Source: a virus. Taken from it: 64,000 bases of DNA. Position numbers and translations under genes: made by a program. The notes beneath the pieces are model-generated. The model did not search any database and was not told the DNA's origin. It saw only the letters and a list, made by a program, of their open reading frames with translations. Below are positions 42,901 through 48,800 of this stretch, one piece after another. The stretch spans positions 55,630 through 119,629 of IMG/VR virus record IMGVR_UViG_3300018080_006015, one strand, 5' to 3'. Numbering within the stretch: the first letter of the stretch is position 1; every line of letters begins with the position of its first letter.

Positions 42901-43888
42901 AAACGATGCCCAACCACCATCCGTTATACCTCCTGTTGTAGGTGGTTTCTGTTTGTTGGTCGGCAAGATAATTATTGACAAGGACGACACATCTTTCACA
43001 GCAGTGCTAACGCCATTTACAACTTCCTTTAGCGGATCTATTGTACAAAATCACAATGATCTGGCAGGTATACAGGGCGGTACAGGCAGCGAGTATTACC
43101 ATTTGACTGCCGCAGAATATTCTGATCTCGGATTATGGACAGATGGCGGAACGGTATTGTACCCATCTGATAGTGAGACCGTAGTTATTGGCGATACAAC
43201 AATGTCTGGAGCGGAAACCCTTAGAGTTGTTGGTGATGCGTTAGTTGAAGGTGACACTACTATTACAGGTAAACTCACTGTAGATGGGTATATTGACCCC
43301 GTTGGTATTACTATAGAAGATGGTGCTGGCAATGGCGCATTCTTTGATGTTGGACCAGGTGATTCTGTCGATTTTAGTCCTGGAGGAATGGGCAGGCTTC
43401 GATATAATTCTGCTACTGATAAATTTGAAGTATCAACAAATGGTGGTAATTTTAGTGAAATAGCTATTGGAAACGCAAATGTTATATCAGGGTTAACTAC
43501 GACAGGACTATCAGAGGGTGATTTTGGTTATGTTTCCGACGCAGATATCGTATCTAAAACAGATTCAAAAACAGAAGCATCATCTTATTCTATAGGAGCT
43601 AACGAAGGAATTGTTGGAACTATAACTATTTCTGGTGTAATTGAAAATGCAAAATTTACAACAACAGGTGGTGAGCCGGCCAATGGTGCTCCAGTTTATT
43701 TGGCATCCTCAGATGAAGAAGCAAATGCAACCGGCAAATTAACAGCAACCGCACCAACCGGACAAGGTAGCGGAGCCGGTGCAGGAAATTTTGTTGCTGA
43801 AGTTGGTATTTGTATAAGCAATGGTAATTACGCGGGATCTAAAACATGTAAAATTCTTTTGCAACAAAAAAGAGTTGTTAGTGTATGA
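27929..43888 (+). CDS. Giant modular fibre/adhesin protein, about 5319 aa
   Basis: A single 15.96-kb frame, among the longest for any phage protein. The cap (MANGFIYNRSIPEIRLIDGY, CYFAQAEEHAG, PGYVLTSDAFGIVRWAP) is a paralogue of the 9300 cap. Nine hinge modules occur at residues 908, 1534, 1917, 2360, 2757, 3470, 4233, 4590 and 5114, each preceded by a solenoid and often by WNFGTGxATFEGDVQID and followed by GRIxYNxxTxxFxxSxxGG. Residues about 4748-5060 carry a different, non-repetitive domain (DGTVAVTAGTGIIKTTDSRY, FIDWAAN, SETGTRNFALTSGVFW, NNRYGVHWVYVDV, VVYGQGNYLLAQA, HNDLAGIQGGTGSEYYHL) of a type seen in other phage fibres near the receptor-binding end. The last 140 residues are type C, shared with the 44110 gene. 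No stop or frameshift interrupts it. Confidence 0.78.
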   Translation: MANGFIYNRSIPEIRLIDGYDQNDVVIISGDRDSGLNLGVTADLDVPGPPPISFITSFGPGVVNTGVVSATMDRPAPMVDSSSGLVCYFAQAEEHAGDIDTTLIGGFAAIEPVRSPFGHAHAAAFVASGNPVTGDDWDSTLFCLDTNCVITTITGFDGYGRYFLVQTGDGYEQSGGDAIFALGDSYGSTPDTYGGNLLVRPGLSEVGFPAGDHGKVVLEARASDQQLLAVRGFAGQTRDLVTFTDETATTYSGITADGRYFLIDGAMPGYVLTSDAFGIVRWAPPTGDGYDGYSYWSLNGTDIHPIDVAYNVAIGDIATSGGGEVFYVSGRSFMDGGSLPPFSDALLVEANCDNGNVSVIEASIQRINPLGPGEIVSAIKVGAENVLGDHPSSAMAGILFDAPTINDSNPPSGAIVVFGDSASGNYYQGTVVALDHDLNLSCDRIFSGPGDGPNVAVFAASGVSNGVGGVISMQTGSADAAGAPPGTALAGGALLFQTGDSSSSAAAIDGPLMYFLCGNASSTNGDPATGGGVQFNMGYGDGIGGRTGEFIINDPVMNKYVRVDFDGYSTRLNGGLDPNLSNAQFEIHADTNTTNGPGASLALFASNATYDFGPSGFDGGNIWLHTGDGYQIGGSGGSGGNVNILCGSAAAGGSGFGGGVIVSLGESDDYDRHGRFTVESTVGGPYCSTYSSSPDTIDIVGFAQSTFRLSSETIGDGVPGTSFFITASNGNASLPGGYVGGDLSLVAGHGAVNGLFDADGGGLYLFGGDATSGNIGADGGSIYFHPGEGAGAGFGGAVVMQAAEGHIGEFVRMQTTDGYPVFSAGVEGWVEIGSATDPTDLGDFSSGIDGYARLFYDQSEGAINLFSGNGVATAVLSANVNGGFLGLGTVGPFGSEQLSVVGDAYIGGKLTVVGALDPISVSILDTIGAGDGAYYEAYDGSGVAPVGPGDSFGRIRYNNLSQSWEASTPITGGWLPIGGGGPSGDGYWSLSDGYILYPQNTNYDVVIGGTDVTGDGEKLRVQGLTLLEGQPGQEDAVIVSGWCDFDDATVVNVEMQRFSGLGPYEAVHGYKTEVTSIPSDHVDSLTSAFTADVPEIGNPAAWSSAFTLFGNDSSFDSYTFALLSVDQNLNIVAARSPSGGLHSPHIQLATTTPMDGYAGDIIINPGSSNAANPNSAYNGSNLDIITGNGSASGFGYAADGGHVEVELGGGASGDGTTPAMGGGFYVKLGAGDGVGALGGVFHIANSPTTNNNMLELTENDGTTKIAVLGSPGYFNLGQIYVASGAGDLAAGDGYNYLYYDASEMRLMMTDLLGNQQITLEADTNGGYIGVGGGATIPAGPEQLRVANNAVIEGALAVNASGMAGNETLRVDGVAGQPMATFIRPGSTCASSQIAIDVQARGDILAGDTCQVVRILGGIGANNAGSTGIALDVNAESDGSWTAGASGIGLKLSGGKVDSDGTFIVEHILQPATIGGNPSYVDTILKVEKAGGTLVDNYFEIVDLTTAASPIFSVSETLFNCTLDAEFNADVQIDGKLTVDGYIDPIGIIIESLTNDAFLELGDGQNAVVSGPGTGRLIYNDSTQAFMMSVDGGPYRIIGTGGGGGDGYWERDESGFLYPVFSGDDIALGSDPASIGVIRLNNNEGIYWNNTLGTGDIRGLFVDSNNDVLIGSTGGSQRDVVLNVPTGNELRMQINSSDMVEVASNYIILNPRQLVFDSSTSSPIIYQDQDITPGVTGQNLTVQAQNCPGGGGAAGGSLYLEPGNGNIAGSVVITDAITPIITVNVNGVEIGDPLFRFDKSISTPTIYHEDSDGYTSSLTVRAQGTTLNSGTGGNLNILGGSAAFGGGSTGGSVVIQAGAGDTEGSVLIRESAGTTWLSFAGGNINFSNGTTAVTASSNPTFNFGSGLSTFEGDVQIDGKLTVDGYLDPVAVIIDSATNDAFLEFNAGENAALSPSDAGRIIYDNTSKSFMASVDGGAYVALGSGTGDGYWGRDVTGFLYPIVPTDGVQIGGELEMDNNIILNKSMVGAGSPSHLIELIGETSVADRSVYIYNNSWAAVDNYGIRLDDDSNNLCAEFGFGAGLGSIWRFNNASGGMRLHTESGVEIWALSQAGSWNIQNLHGIQFTQPGFSGGASANAFRVIGGAHVELPASTERSDISFELGRDVEFAAGALAQQRAVIVEAPTYKFDGASTLTTAATFAIEGAPSEGTNATITNSYALWVQSGDSSFGGDIYFDSSVLSPTIQQNNTTVGDGENLRVAAQSSSAIGSAGGNLTLAAGYGTDGYGGHLGLYAGSSAVSGIGGNVYLTPGEGTTVGQVIIREPFGGTSIVTFDDTSVESPGNPTWNFGSSLATFEGDVQIDGKLTVDGYLDPIAVIIESATDDAFLQLSAGENADISSANECRLIYDSVGARLLVSANGGPYSPIDGYAGSSPWTYIGGVLYPDNYITDAVVIGDNAVVGSESLRVVGNTSLLGNVVIEEGTTNPSILQLTKTSGAAQTLSISAQSSNDSSGGPLTLNAGSGYTTGGDINVNAGDGYTWGNGGAIRLRGGDATGILGSGGHVYIQGGDSVGGTQGYIITNSSQVVFKDFSGTTFASISNDNEALYFSGGSSPTIQHLATNTFTNPLSIIGQNSSTEDGGNVVISGGDATGATDKSGGDVELYGGSGNGIGVAGIVHLFGSGHILTVDGYDRVGVSDVVTIDVAKDRSDAFRLMEDTNLYMQVFTDIGSESIVFGGTTNPDYEFFGTGTATFEGDVEIGGKLTVDGYIDPVAVIIESATNDAYLGLSAGQNASRSAADEGKIIYNAVSQKFQLSANGNAFVDLATGGSSEWNRTGDVLTPATASVNYWEFDSTALDPVITQADEDGYDVTAQTLTIKGQDVTGNLSVGGAVEIWGGAAALDSGDGGDVIIHGGNAPSAVGGDVILRQSGGFNTGAIRIQNVASDDILSFSSNQISGLANNPTWLFGTGSANFGADLTVVGELNAGSVDVSDYVEIGGSPADSGAIRLENADVINFRENGGLGNIRALTVDVNDDIFVGSNSTYQRDVVLHVPTGNNIRMQYGPGITTAARFVTGANAVAMDLTDGSAAGVGNLNEGRLRYNNVTETFQVSTNHGSYEDILTGAFPEVSKWTKDGYVLYPNDYENEIVVIGDTSPFTDEILSVHGKQVIDAGALGDNDFGLSVVGYLDGTQTALIWSHMVRDGYWGVNGLAGAIGADVATQIGDDPDSNVAAFVATPPAIYSTDPNTYAFLAMSGGGTGYETTLGALEQDLLIRTDVPVGAPDGYGYDIILETGPGTAASGAYRGGEITLRAGNAVAAVGSRSDGASIFVETGDAASNGGGNADGGDFEVLLGDGAGGGSTGSMVVRAGLGNDDYVVFENNSGARSLTAGGLGWAYVGSASDPSAPGDFAAGYQNSTRMFFSRDLETFQLFDGTNANTFAIEIDSGYVGIGSGATGGPSGTELLQVDGDAYITGKLTVDGYLDPIGVIIESPTFDAFLELGVGDGASLAPPDTARLIYDQYNNKLRVSYSGAPYQDVGGDGYGASLWTQVGDNMWPAAGTSANVIVGDFSQDGYEKFKVVGDLGQSVMYVERPESDITDDKETSVTFNLTPNNIVSGGEVGAVHIQAGARGDIGSDTFAVGLAIDSVWEGNMASDSVASAMIVECGTRSTNAEYTAGAIFVLPEEIEGGYDSGLSDMLRLLNEGGTLGNFINCEMPGEISAFKVTGDGYVGIGQANPTTQLDVVGKTILQDLQITGSLTSDGYVLTSDSLGNAVWAPAGGGSYWQRDPVEGIVYPSVLTDSIGAPADIISVNGGMLYWRDSTDTLDIEVLTLDASDNIIVGQNTTDFNNIALSVGNSGVIEMQTGGLARYTVESNGNLTMEGDFDFVPDGDGQGEIGTTGSRFASSHFSSYMAVGVGAGLPSVGAVRLQNNLAIEWSSAAINDVQVLSLDNSDQINVGSLDADLAGIIYNTPSSTFHSLRINNASILELASAFVEVSPADLRFDNDVNNPIFRQFDDTNDSATGWLFTIHAQDMTSNVDTTGGDLLIRAGNANTGGTGTGGTLHLRAGNSTTEGSVIIEQSDGTGMMSFASDTNTVTAPSNPTWNFGTGVATFGNEVNATSFDATNFIEIGSSPATVGALRMTNNHSVYWRNEQGTSDIRTLFVDGYNNITLGDDLGDVNDVVIYAALNKEIHLDVNNDTRFSVSETGVQCYENATFLEDILVVGDADFEGDVQIDGKLTVDGYIDPIGITIEDHYGNGAYMEIGDGTAAPLSSPGMCRVIYDSTAQELLASFGGNAYEVIGTGGSSDGYWSYDSVTGTLYPKLDWTNDTLVLGDNEMAGAEMMRVTGAVRFESHMELGTILPGNGAIRMESDSAIVARNFGDSADINLISNEREGATDQCNIIIGNNDATALNDMQFNLPTGGAYQSLIAGTRYMRLQESELLLGASGSGYNLNFDAGVSDPSIFQITSPDNGITGNELRVRAQSVSGTVSHGGLLVLGGGDADDGHGGGAILFGGDGTGGGAYNGGTVTLRPGQGGSNNGTISIEDATETAQIVVDDDEVDFVGSAVVSTGNPTWNFGTGAATFEGDVQIDGKLTVDGYLDPIAVIIESATTDAFLELGAGENSSPSLAGTGRIRYNSSTDKFEMSENGGSYGEIPTGSVEWNRTSDTLSPSTSSVNEIEFGATAGDISITQANNTTGNGSTITISGQTSGGGNGDGGNVVIEGGVPHGSGAPGYVDLDIQHMAGSTYSTLKDAINQQFTPTVITGGNITDNGDGTVAVTAGTGIIKTTDSRYGETIFIDWAANNSLSLTDESINFIYCDYNGGSPQLSVETVDTNLWNQTRIRVGMVWRDGTVAHIWVANSEFNSLGGQCSRRFWEDQGAHRTSGMIISETGTRNFALTSGVFWAGFSKTTTPSFDMSGADTFNYYYTSDSGTSWTKVTGQTQINNTQYNDITAGLSTLSNNRYGVHWVYVDVAGDEVHVVYGQGNYLLAQANDAQPPSVIPPVVGGFCLLVGKIIIDKDDTSFTAVLTPFTTSFSGSIVQNHNDLAGIQGGTGSEYYHLTAAEYSDLGLWTDGGTVLYPSDSETVVIGDTTMSGAETLRVVGDALVEGDTTITGKLTVDGYIDPVGITIEDGAGNGAFFDVGPGDSVDFSPGGMGRLRYNSATDKFEVSTNGGNFSEIAIGNANVISGLTTTGLSEGDFGYVSDADIVSKTDSKTEASSYSIGANEGIVGTITISGVIENAKFTTTGGEPANGAPVYLASSDEEANATGKLTATAPTGQGSGAGAGNFVAEVGICISNGNYAGSKTCKILLQQKRVVSV

Positions 43889-44109
43889 TGTACAACTAAT
43901 TTAACTAATAATTTAACATAAAAACGAAATGCTAAATATTACTATTTTATTTGGAGCGTGGGGGCCGAATATAAACGTTTTAGTCTGTTAACGAATTTTA
44001 TTAAGATTTTCGGGGAAGTCGACTGTCTCTGTTTTAAGAAAATAAAAAAAATAATATTTAAAGGAGGAATATAATCTTACTTTTTTAAAACAACTGAGGA
44101 GCAAAAAAA
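43889..44109 (+). promoter_or_regulatory. 221-bp intergenic leader with two ribosome-binding-like sites
   Basis: This is the longest non-coding gap in the fibre block. It holds a consensus AAGGAGG at 44061-44067 with no start codon at a usable distance, a TATAAT hexamer at 44070-44075 that could be a -10 box, and a second site, GAGGA, at 44096-44100, 9 bp before the ATG at 44110. No -35 box is clear. An AT-only direct repeat (AATTTAAC at about 43897 and 43910) occurs just after the giant gene. A separate promoter or processing site for the following genes is likely; no convincing terminator is seen. Confidence 0.4.
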
Positions 44110-45819
44110 ATGACTGACTATCGTCCAATTTATATTAGTGGCGGGAAAGTTATTCAACTTTCTACATCAGACGGTATTGAAGCTGGAACTCAGATTTCAG
44201 CCTCAAGCGGATCTGACTTAACATTAACTGCTAATGCTGCAATTTCTATAGCATCTGGCATAAATTTAGCATCAGCAGGTGGCGCTGCTGATTTTGACTT
44301 TTCTGGCTCTAGTGGTACGTTTAAGACATCTACTGGAGATGTTACTGTTGGAGGTGCTGCAACGTTCACATCTTCAATGGCTATGACAGGATCTAATATT
44401 GATCTAGATCCTACTGGTACTTTTGCATTAGATATGGATGCCTCTCAAACTGTAACAATTACTGTTGCTGATGATTTGGCTAATTCCTTTCTATTACAAG
44501 AAGGCGGAAATGCGTACTTTAGCATCACCACAACCAATGATTCTGAGGCAATAAACATTGGTAATGCTACAACTAATCCCGATTTAAGTCAATTAGGAAC
44601 TGGTCAAGTAACATTTGCTGGTAATGTTGATGCTACCAACGGTTTGGATGTCACCACAGCCGCTTTGACCGCAGCTGCTGGATTGACTGTTAGTGGTGAT
44701 GCAATTACCATGACAGGATCTAATATCGATTTAGATCCAACTGGTACTTTTGCTTTAGATATGGATGCGGCACAAACTGCAACAATTACTGTTGCTGATG
44801 ATTTGGCTGATGCATTCCTATTACAAGAAGGTGCAAATGCATATATAGATGTTACCACAACTACTGACTCAGAAGCAATAAACTTAGGTAATGCCTCAAC
44901 TAATCCCGATTTAAGTCAATTAGGAACTGGTCAAGTAACATTTGCTGGTAATGTTGATGCTACTAATGGTTTAGATGTTACTACAGCTGCTTTGACTGCA
45001 GCCGCTGGTTTAACTATAAGTGGCGATGCAATTACCATGACAGGATCTAATATCGATTTGGATCCTACTGGTACTTTTGCCTTGGATATGGACGCCTCTC
45101 AAACCGTAACAATTACTGTTGCGGACAATTTGGGCGATGCACTTCTAGTACAAGAAGGTGGCAATGCGTATATTGATATTACCACAACAGATTCTTCTGA
45201 AAAGGTTGAGTTTGGTAATGCCACAAGCAATCCCGATTATGAGTTTTTAGGTAGTGGGCTTGTTGATTTGGCAAATGGTACTGCAGAAATTCCTGGCGGC
45301 ACCAGCTTGACAGTTGGCGCTGTTCAATGTACGGCCGGTGTAACTGGTACCAATTTGAATACATTAACTGATGGTTCGAATGCCGATGCATTACATACAC
45401 ATAGTGGTCTTTCTAGTAGCCAAGTTGTTGTTGCTGGTTTAACAACTACCGGATTAGCTGATGGTGATTTTGGTTATGTAAGCGCTAATGGCACTATGAC
45501 TAAAACTGATGCAACTACAGAAGCAAAATCTTATATGTTTGGCGCTAATGAAGGCACTGCTAGCAGCATGACTGTTGGTGGTGTTGTAGAAAACGCAAAG
45601 TTTACAACTGACGGTGGTTCTCCATCAGCTGGTGATCCTGTATATCTAGCCTTAGGAACCGCAGATACTGGAACTGGAGCTGGCAAGTTAACAGCCACAG
45701 CCCCAACAACCGCAGGTCAATATGTGGCAGAGGTTGGAATTTGTTTGGATAATTCTAATTATGACGCCAGCAAAACCTGCGAGGTATTGTTAAGACCCAA
45801 AGTTGTTGTTGCTCTATAA
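44110..45819 (+). CDS. Fibre-like protein with tandem 109-residue repeats and type-C C-terminal domain, 569 aa
   Basis: The N-terminus (MTDYRPIYISGGKVIQLSTS) is short and unlike other caps. Residues about 92-390 contain three tandem repeats with an exact 327-bp step: MTGSNIDLDPTGTFALDMDA, QTVTITVADDL, NAYIDVTTTxxSEAINxGNA, NPDLSQLGTGQVTFAGNVDA. The last 130 residues (VVAGLTTTGLADGDFGYVSA, GANEGTASSMTVGGVVENAK, GDPVYLALG, YVAEVGICLDNS) form the type-C domain shared with the giant gene upstream. This domain resembles small beta domains found on phage particle proteins. It has strong ribosome sites, so it may be made in high amount. Confidence 0.7.
   Translation: MTDYRPIYISGGKVIQLSTSDGIEAGTQISASSGSDLTLTANAAISIASGINLASAGGAADFDFSGSSGTFKTSTGDVTVGGAATFTSSMAMTGSNIDLDPTGTFALDMDASQTVTITVADDLANSFLLQEGGNAYFSITTTNDSEAINIGNATTNPDLSQLGTGQVTFAGNVDATNGLDVTTAALTAAAGLTVSGDAITMTGSNIDLDPTGTFALDMDAAQTATITVADDLADAFLLQEGANAYIDVTTTTDSEAINLGNASTNPDLSQLGTGQVTFAGNVDATNGLDVTTAALTAAAGLTISGDAITMTGSNIDLDPTGTFALDMDASQTVTITVADNLGDALLVQEGGNAYIDITTTDSSEKVEFGNATSNPDYEFLGSGLVDLANGTAEIPGGTSLTVGAVQCTAGVTGTNLNTLTDGSNADALHTHSGLSSSQVVVAGLTTTGLADGDFGYVSANGTMTKTDATTEAKSYMFGANEGTASSMTVGGVVENAKFTTDGGSPSAGDPVYLALGTADTGTGAGKLTATAPTTAGQYVAEVGICLDNSNYDASKTCEVLLRPKVVVAL
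44383..45290 (+). repeat. Three tandem repeats with 327-bp period
   Basis: Units start at 44383, 44710 and 45037 (each at the MTGSNIDLDP codon block), exactly 327 bp (109 codons) apart. Long DNA stretches are identical between unit 1 and unit 2, including CAATTAGGAACTGGTCAAGT. The third unit diverges in its second half (VEFGNATSNPDYEFLGSGL). The constant period and DNA identity point to recent tandem duplication kept in frame. Confidence 0.9.
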
Positions 45820-45870
45820 TTAATGGTAAAGTGTAGGATTCAAATAGAGTTATAAAACGGAGAAAATACA

Positions 45871-48800
45871 TTGGCACAACGCAGATATCTCACCATTGTT
45901 ACTGGCGAACACGAACTTCACAATGAATCTTCTGACTCTCTTAGAATAGATTCGATTGGAATTGGGACCGATCCATCGGCGAATTCTGGAGAGTTTTTAG
46001 CTACTCAAGGTGTTGTTGGTAATAGTGCTTTGTCTGGAAATGGTGAGATTTTGCGTGTCAGTGGTGGCGCATTATTTGATGGCGTGGACTTAACTGTTCC
46101 CGCCATATATGCTACGGCGGAAGTGGCAGACGCTAATTTAACAGCAGTAATAAATATAGCAACTACAAGAGATGGTGCAACTACAGCTGGCCATATGTGG
46201 TCTGCTATGTCCGCTTCTCCACAAGGACATGCCAGTGATGACAGCACTGCGTATTTGGGGGCTTATGTTGCTTCTCCCATAACCAAGAACTCTAGTGCCG
46301 CCCTATTTTCTGGGTTTGGTGTAGTAAATGTTGGTGGAGACGCGGATTATGACTATTCCCTCGTCTCTCTTGGCGGCGATTTGAACTTAGCTGCTTTTAA
46401 TACGGCAGGGGACACGAATGGTCCTTCTGTTTCTATAGAAGCTGCGGATGCTGTTGCAAGCGGAAACGGCGACGGCGGAAGCATCGCTCTTACTCCCGGA
46501 GCAAAAGACGGCACAGGGGCCGACGGCTCTGTGCTCATTGGCAACCCCAGTACCAATGCAGCCGCCTTGGACTTCGATGCCGGATCGGCATGCGACAATG
46601 GTCCGTCTGGTGGCATGCGACTGCGCTACAACCAAGGAACCAACAAGGGGCAGCTGTCGCTTAACGGTGCGTCGTTTGTCGACATCGCTACTGGCTCTAT
46701 TCCGACACTTGAATGGACGCGCTCGTCTACTGTGCTCTATCCGTCGGAGTCTACAGTAAACAAGTGGCAGTTTGATACGTCTGTTTCCGGGGCTACGATT
46801 TGCATTGACAGCAACAGCAGTACAGCTGCCAATCTCACTATTCACGCACAGGACACCTCCTCTGGCGAAGGCGGCGATATAATCATCGCCTCCGGTGCTG
46901 GCACAACGGGGACGCCGAAAATTGGGCTGTATGTGGACAATGGCATCACTGCTCTTGTCGATTTTTACACAAGCTCCCAGGTTGCCACACAACAGTTCAG
47001 CAATTTATACACAGGTGGTGTGCTCATCGAGCAAGCCCAGAAAGCCGACGACGGCGCCGACATGTCCATCAAGGCGCAAACGTCAACTAGCGGCACTGGT
47101 GGAGATCTGAACTTGTATGCTGGTGGGGCAACAACCACCGCGGGCGATGTAAACGTCTATTCTGGCAATGGATCAACAGACGGACAGATTGTCCTACACA
47201 GCGCAAGCAGTGAAATATGGCGTGCGTACAGAAGCTCTAGCAACCCATATTTGAAGGGAACCGGCGTTTCTCACATAGAGTCTACAGACAGTCTGCACCT
47301 AGACGTCAGTGGAAATTATCTGTACCTGAACGTTCCGTTTTATGCCGTATTCGGCAATGACAGCAGCAACCCTGCACTAACCGTCAACGTCGACTATGAC
47401 GGAGCAACCGGCCTGGAGTTCGCCAATACTGTAACCAGTGCAAAGATCGACTTCACCGATAAGTCAAGTGGTAATGGTGTCGATCTGACACTCGCCGGTC
47501 AGACAACGTCTTCCGGAGAAGGTGGGGATGTGGTCATTGGCGCGGGCAGCGGAACGAGCGGAACGCCGAAAGTTACGTTGTGCGGGGATGAGGGTGTGAC
47601 CCAGTGGGCCAGCTTCTACAACTTCCATCTTGTGTTCAATACGCAGCTTGGAGGCTCACCTGCAGCTGGCGGAATTGGCTATGATGGTTCGTCGTTCGAG
47701 ATGACGGACGCAACCGGGACATTCAATCCAAGGAGCACCGGGCTATTTACGCAGGACACAGGATTTGCGTACCTGACCACTACAACTGACATTCTGGTTG
47801 CTGGTGCTTCTTCGGTTGGCGCTGACACGACAGGGCTGATTCTTCGCGGCCATGGCGCGCTTGCGCTAGGCACCGCCACGGGAACCGCCTTGCCCGGCTC
47901 CGGTCTTGTAAGACTGCCACAGGGGGAAAATCTTGGCGTCACGTTCAGGATGTCTGGTTACGATCTTCAGGGCATCCACCTGAACGACGGGGACGATGTC
48001 GTAATCGGCTCTGCGACAGGAAGCACAAGAGCGGACTACATCCAGCTGTGGCCAGGCGTCGGCCTAGACATCAACATCGGTACCGATGACATCATCGACA
48101 TCTCATCAACGGCCATTACCTGGGATGATGCTGTCAATACACCGACCATCACCCACGGGGCGTTGACGACTGGTGTTGCAACACATCTGACCATTGAGGC
48201 TCAGTCTAACTCTGGCGACGGTGGCTCGTACGATGCTGGAGATCTGTTGCTCAACGCTGGCAGTCAAACTAGCTCCGGCGCGGCAGGTGGAGACGGTGGT
48301 AACGTTGTCATCACCGCGGGTGACAGTACCAAGCAATCGGCCGGCTCGATTACGCTAGAAACACCGGACGCCGCATCTGGCTGGGGCGGCAAGCCTGTAT
48401 ATATCCGCCCAGGCAGTGTTACTCATACCTCGTTCGAGCGCGGCGGATCTAGCAAGAACTCGTTCACCACCGGATCAGCTCAGACCACATACGCATTTGA
48501 GCACGGTGCTACCAACGGACTGTTTGAGTTTACAACACAGGGAACCACCGACTACACCGAGTTTAAGACGACGACTCTACGCGTTTCCACCAATGCCGGA
48601 ACAGAGCATACGCGAATATATGCCAGTGGAACAAACAGCGTAATAGAATCCACGGGATCTAGCGGCGAAATACAGCTGTTTACGAACTCCACTCAGCATT
48701 ACACCGTCCGAAACGACGGCTCGATAAAGATGGAGACGGACTCCACCTTCTGGCCACCAGCCGACGGCAACGGCTACCTCGGTAGCGACAGCGTGTCGTG

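Larger units (their letters stand above)
6207..43322 (+). repeat. Dispersed GKLTVDGY hinge module, 17 copies in four genes
   Basis: The motif GKLTVDGYLDPIAVIIES and close variants begin at bases 6207, 11079, 12792, 13878, 17790, 21167, 22517, 23648, 30650, 32528, 33677, 35006, 36197, 38336, 40625, 41696 and 43268. Variants replace GY by GA, or VDGY by VIGE, VVGE or VVGA. Upstream is usually WNFGTxxATFxGDVxI or a VVGDAYI strand, and downstream NDAFLELGxGxxA and GRIRYN. Distances between neighbouring copies within a gene vary from about 1.07 to 3.9 kb because the intervening solenoid differs in length. The module probably caps one shaft segment and starts the next. Confidence 0.85.

Noticed and set aside
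46387-46992. 201-codon open frame on the minus strand
   Set aside because: It lies opposite the fibre gene in the GC-rich island, where stop codons are rarer in all frames; it has no ribosome site and no recognisable protein motif.
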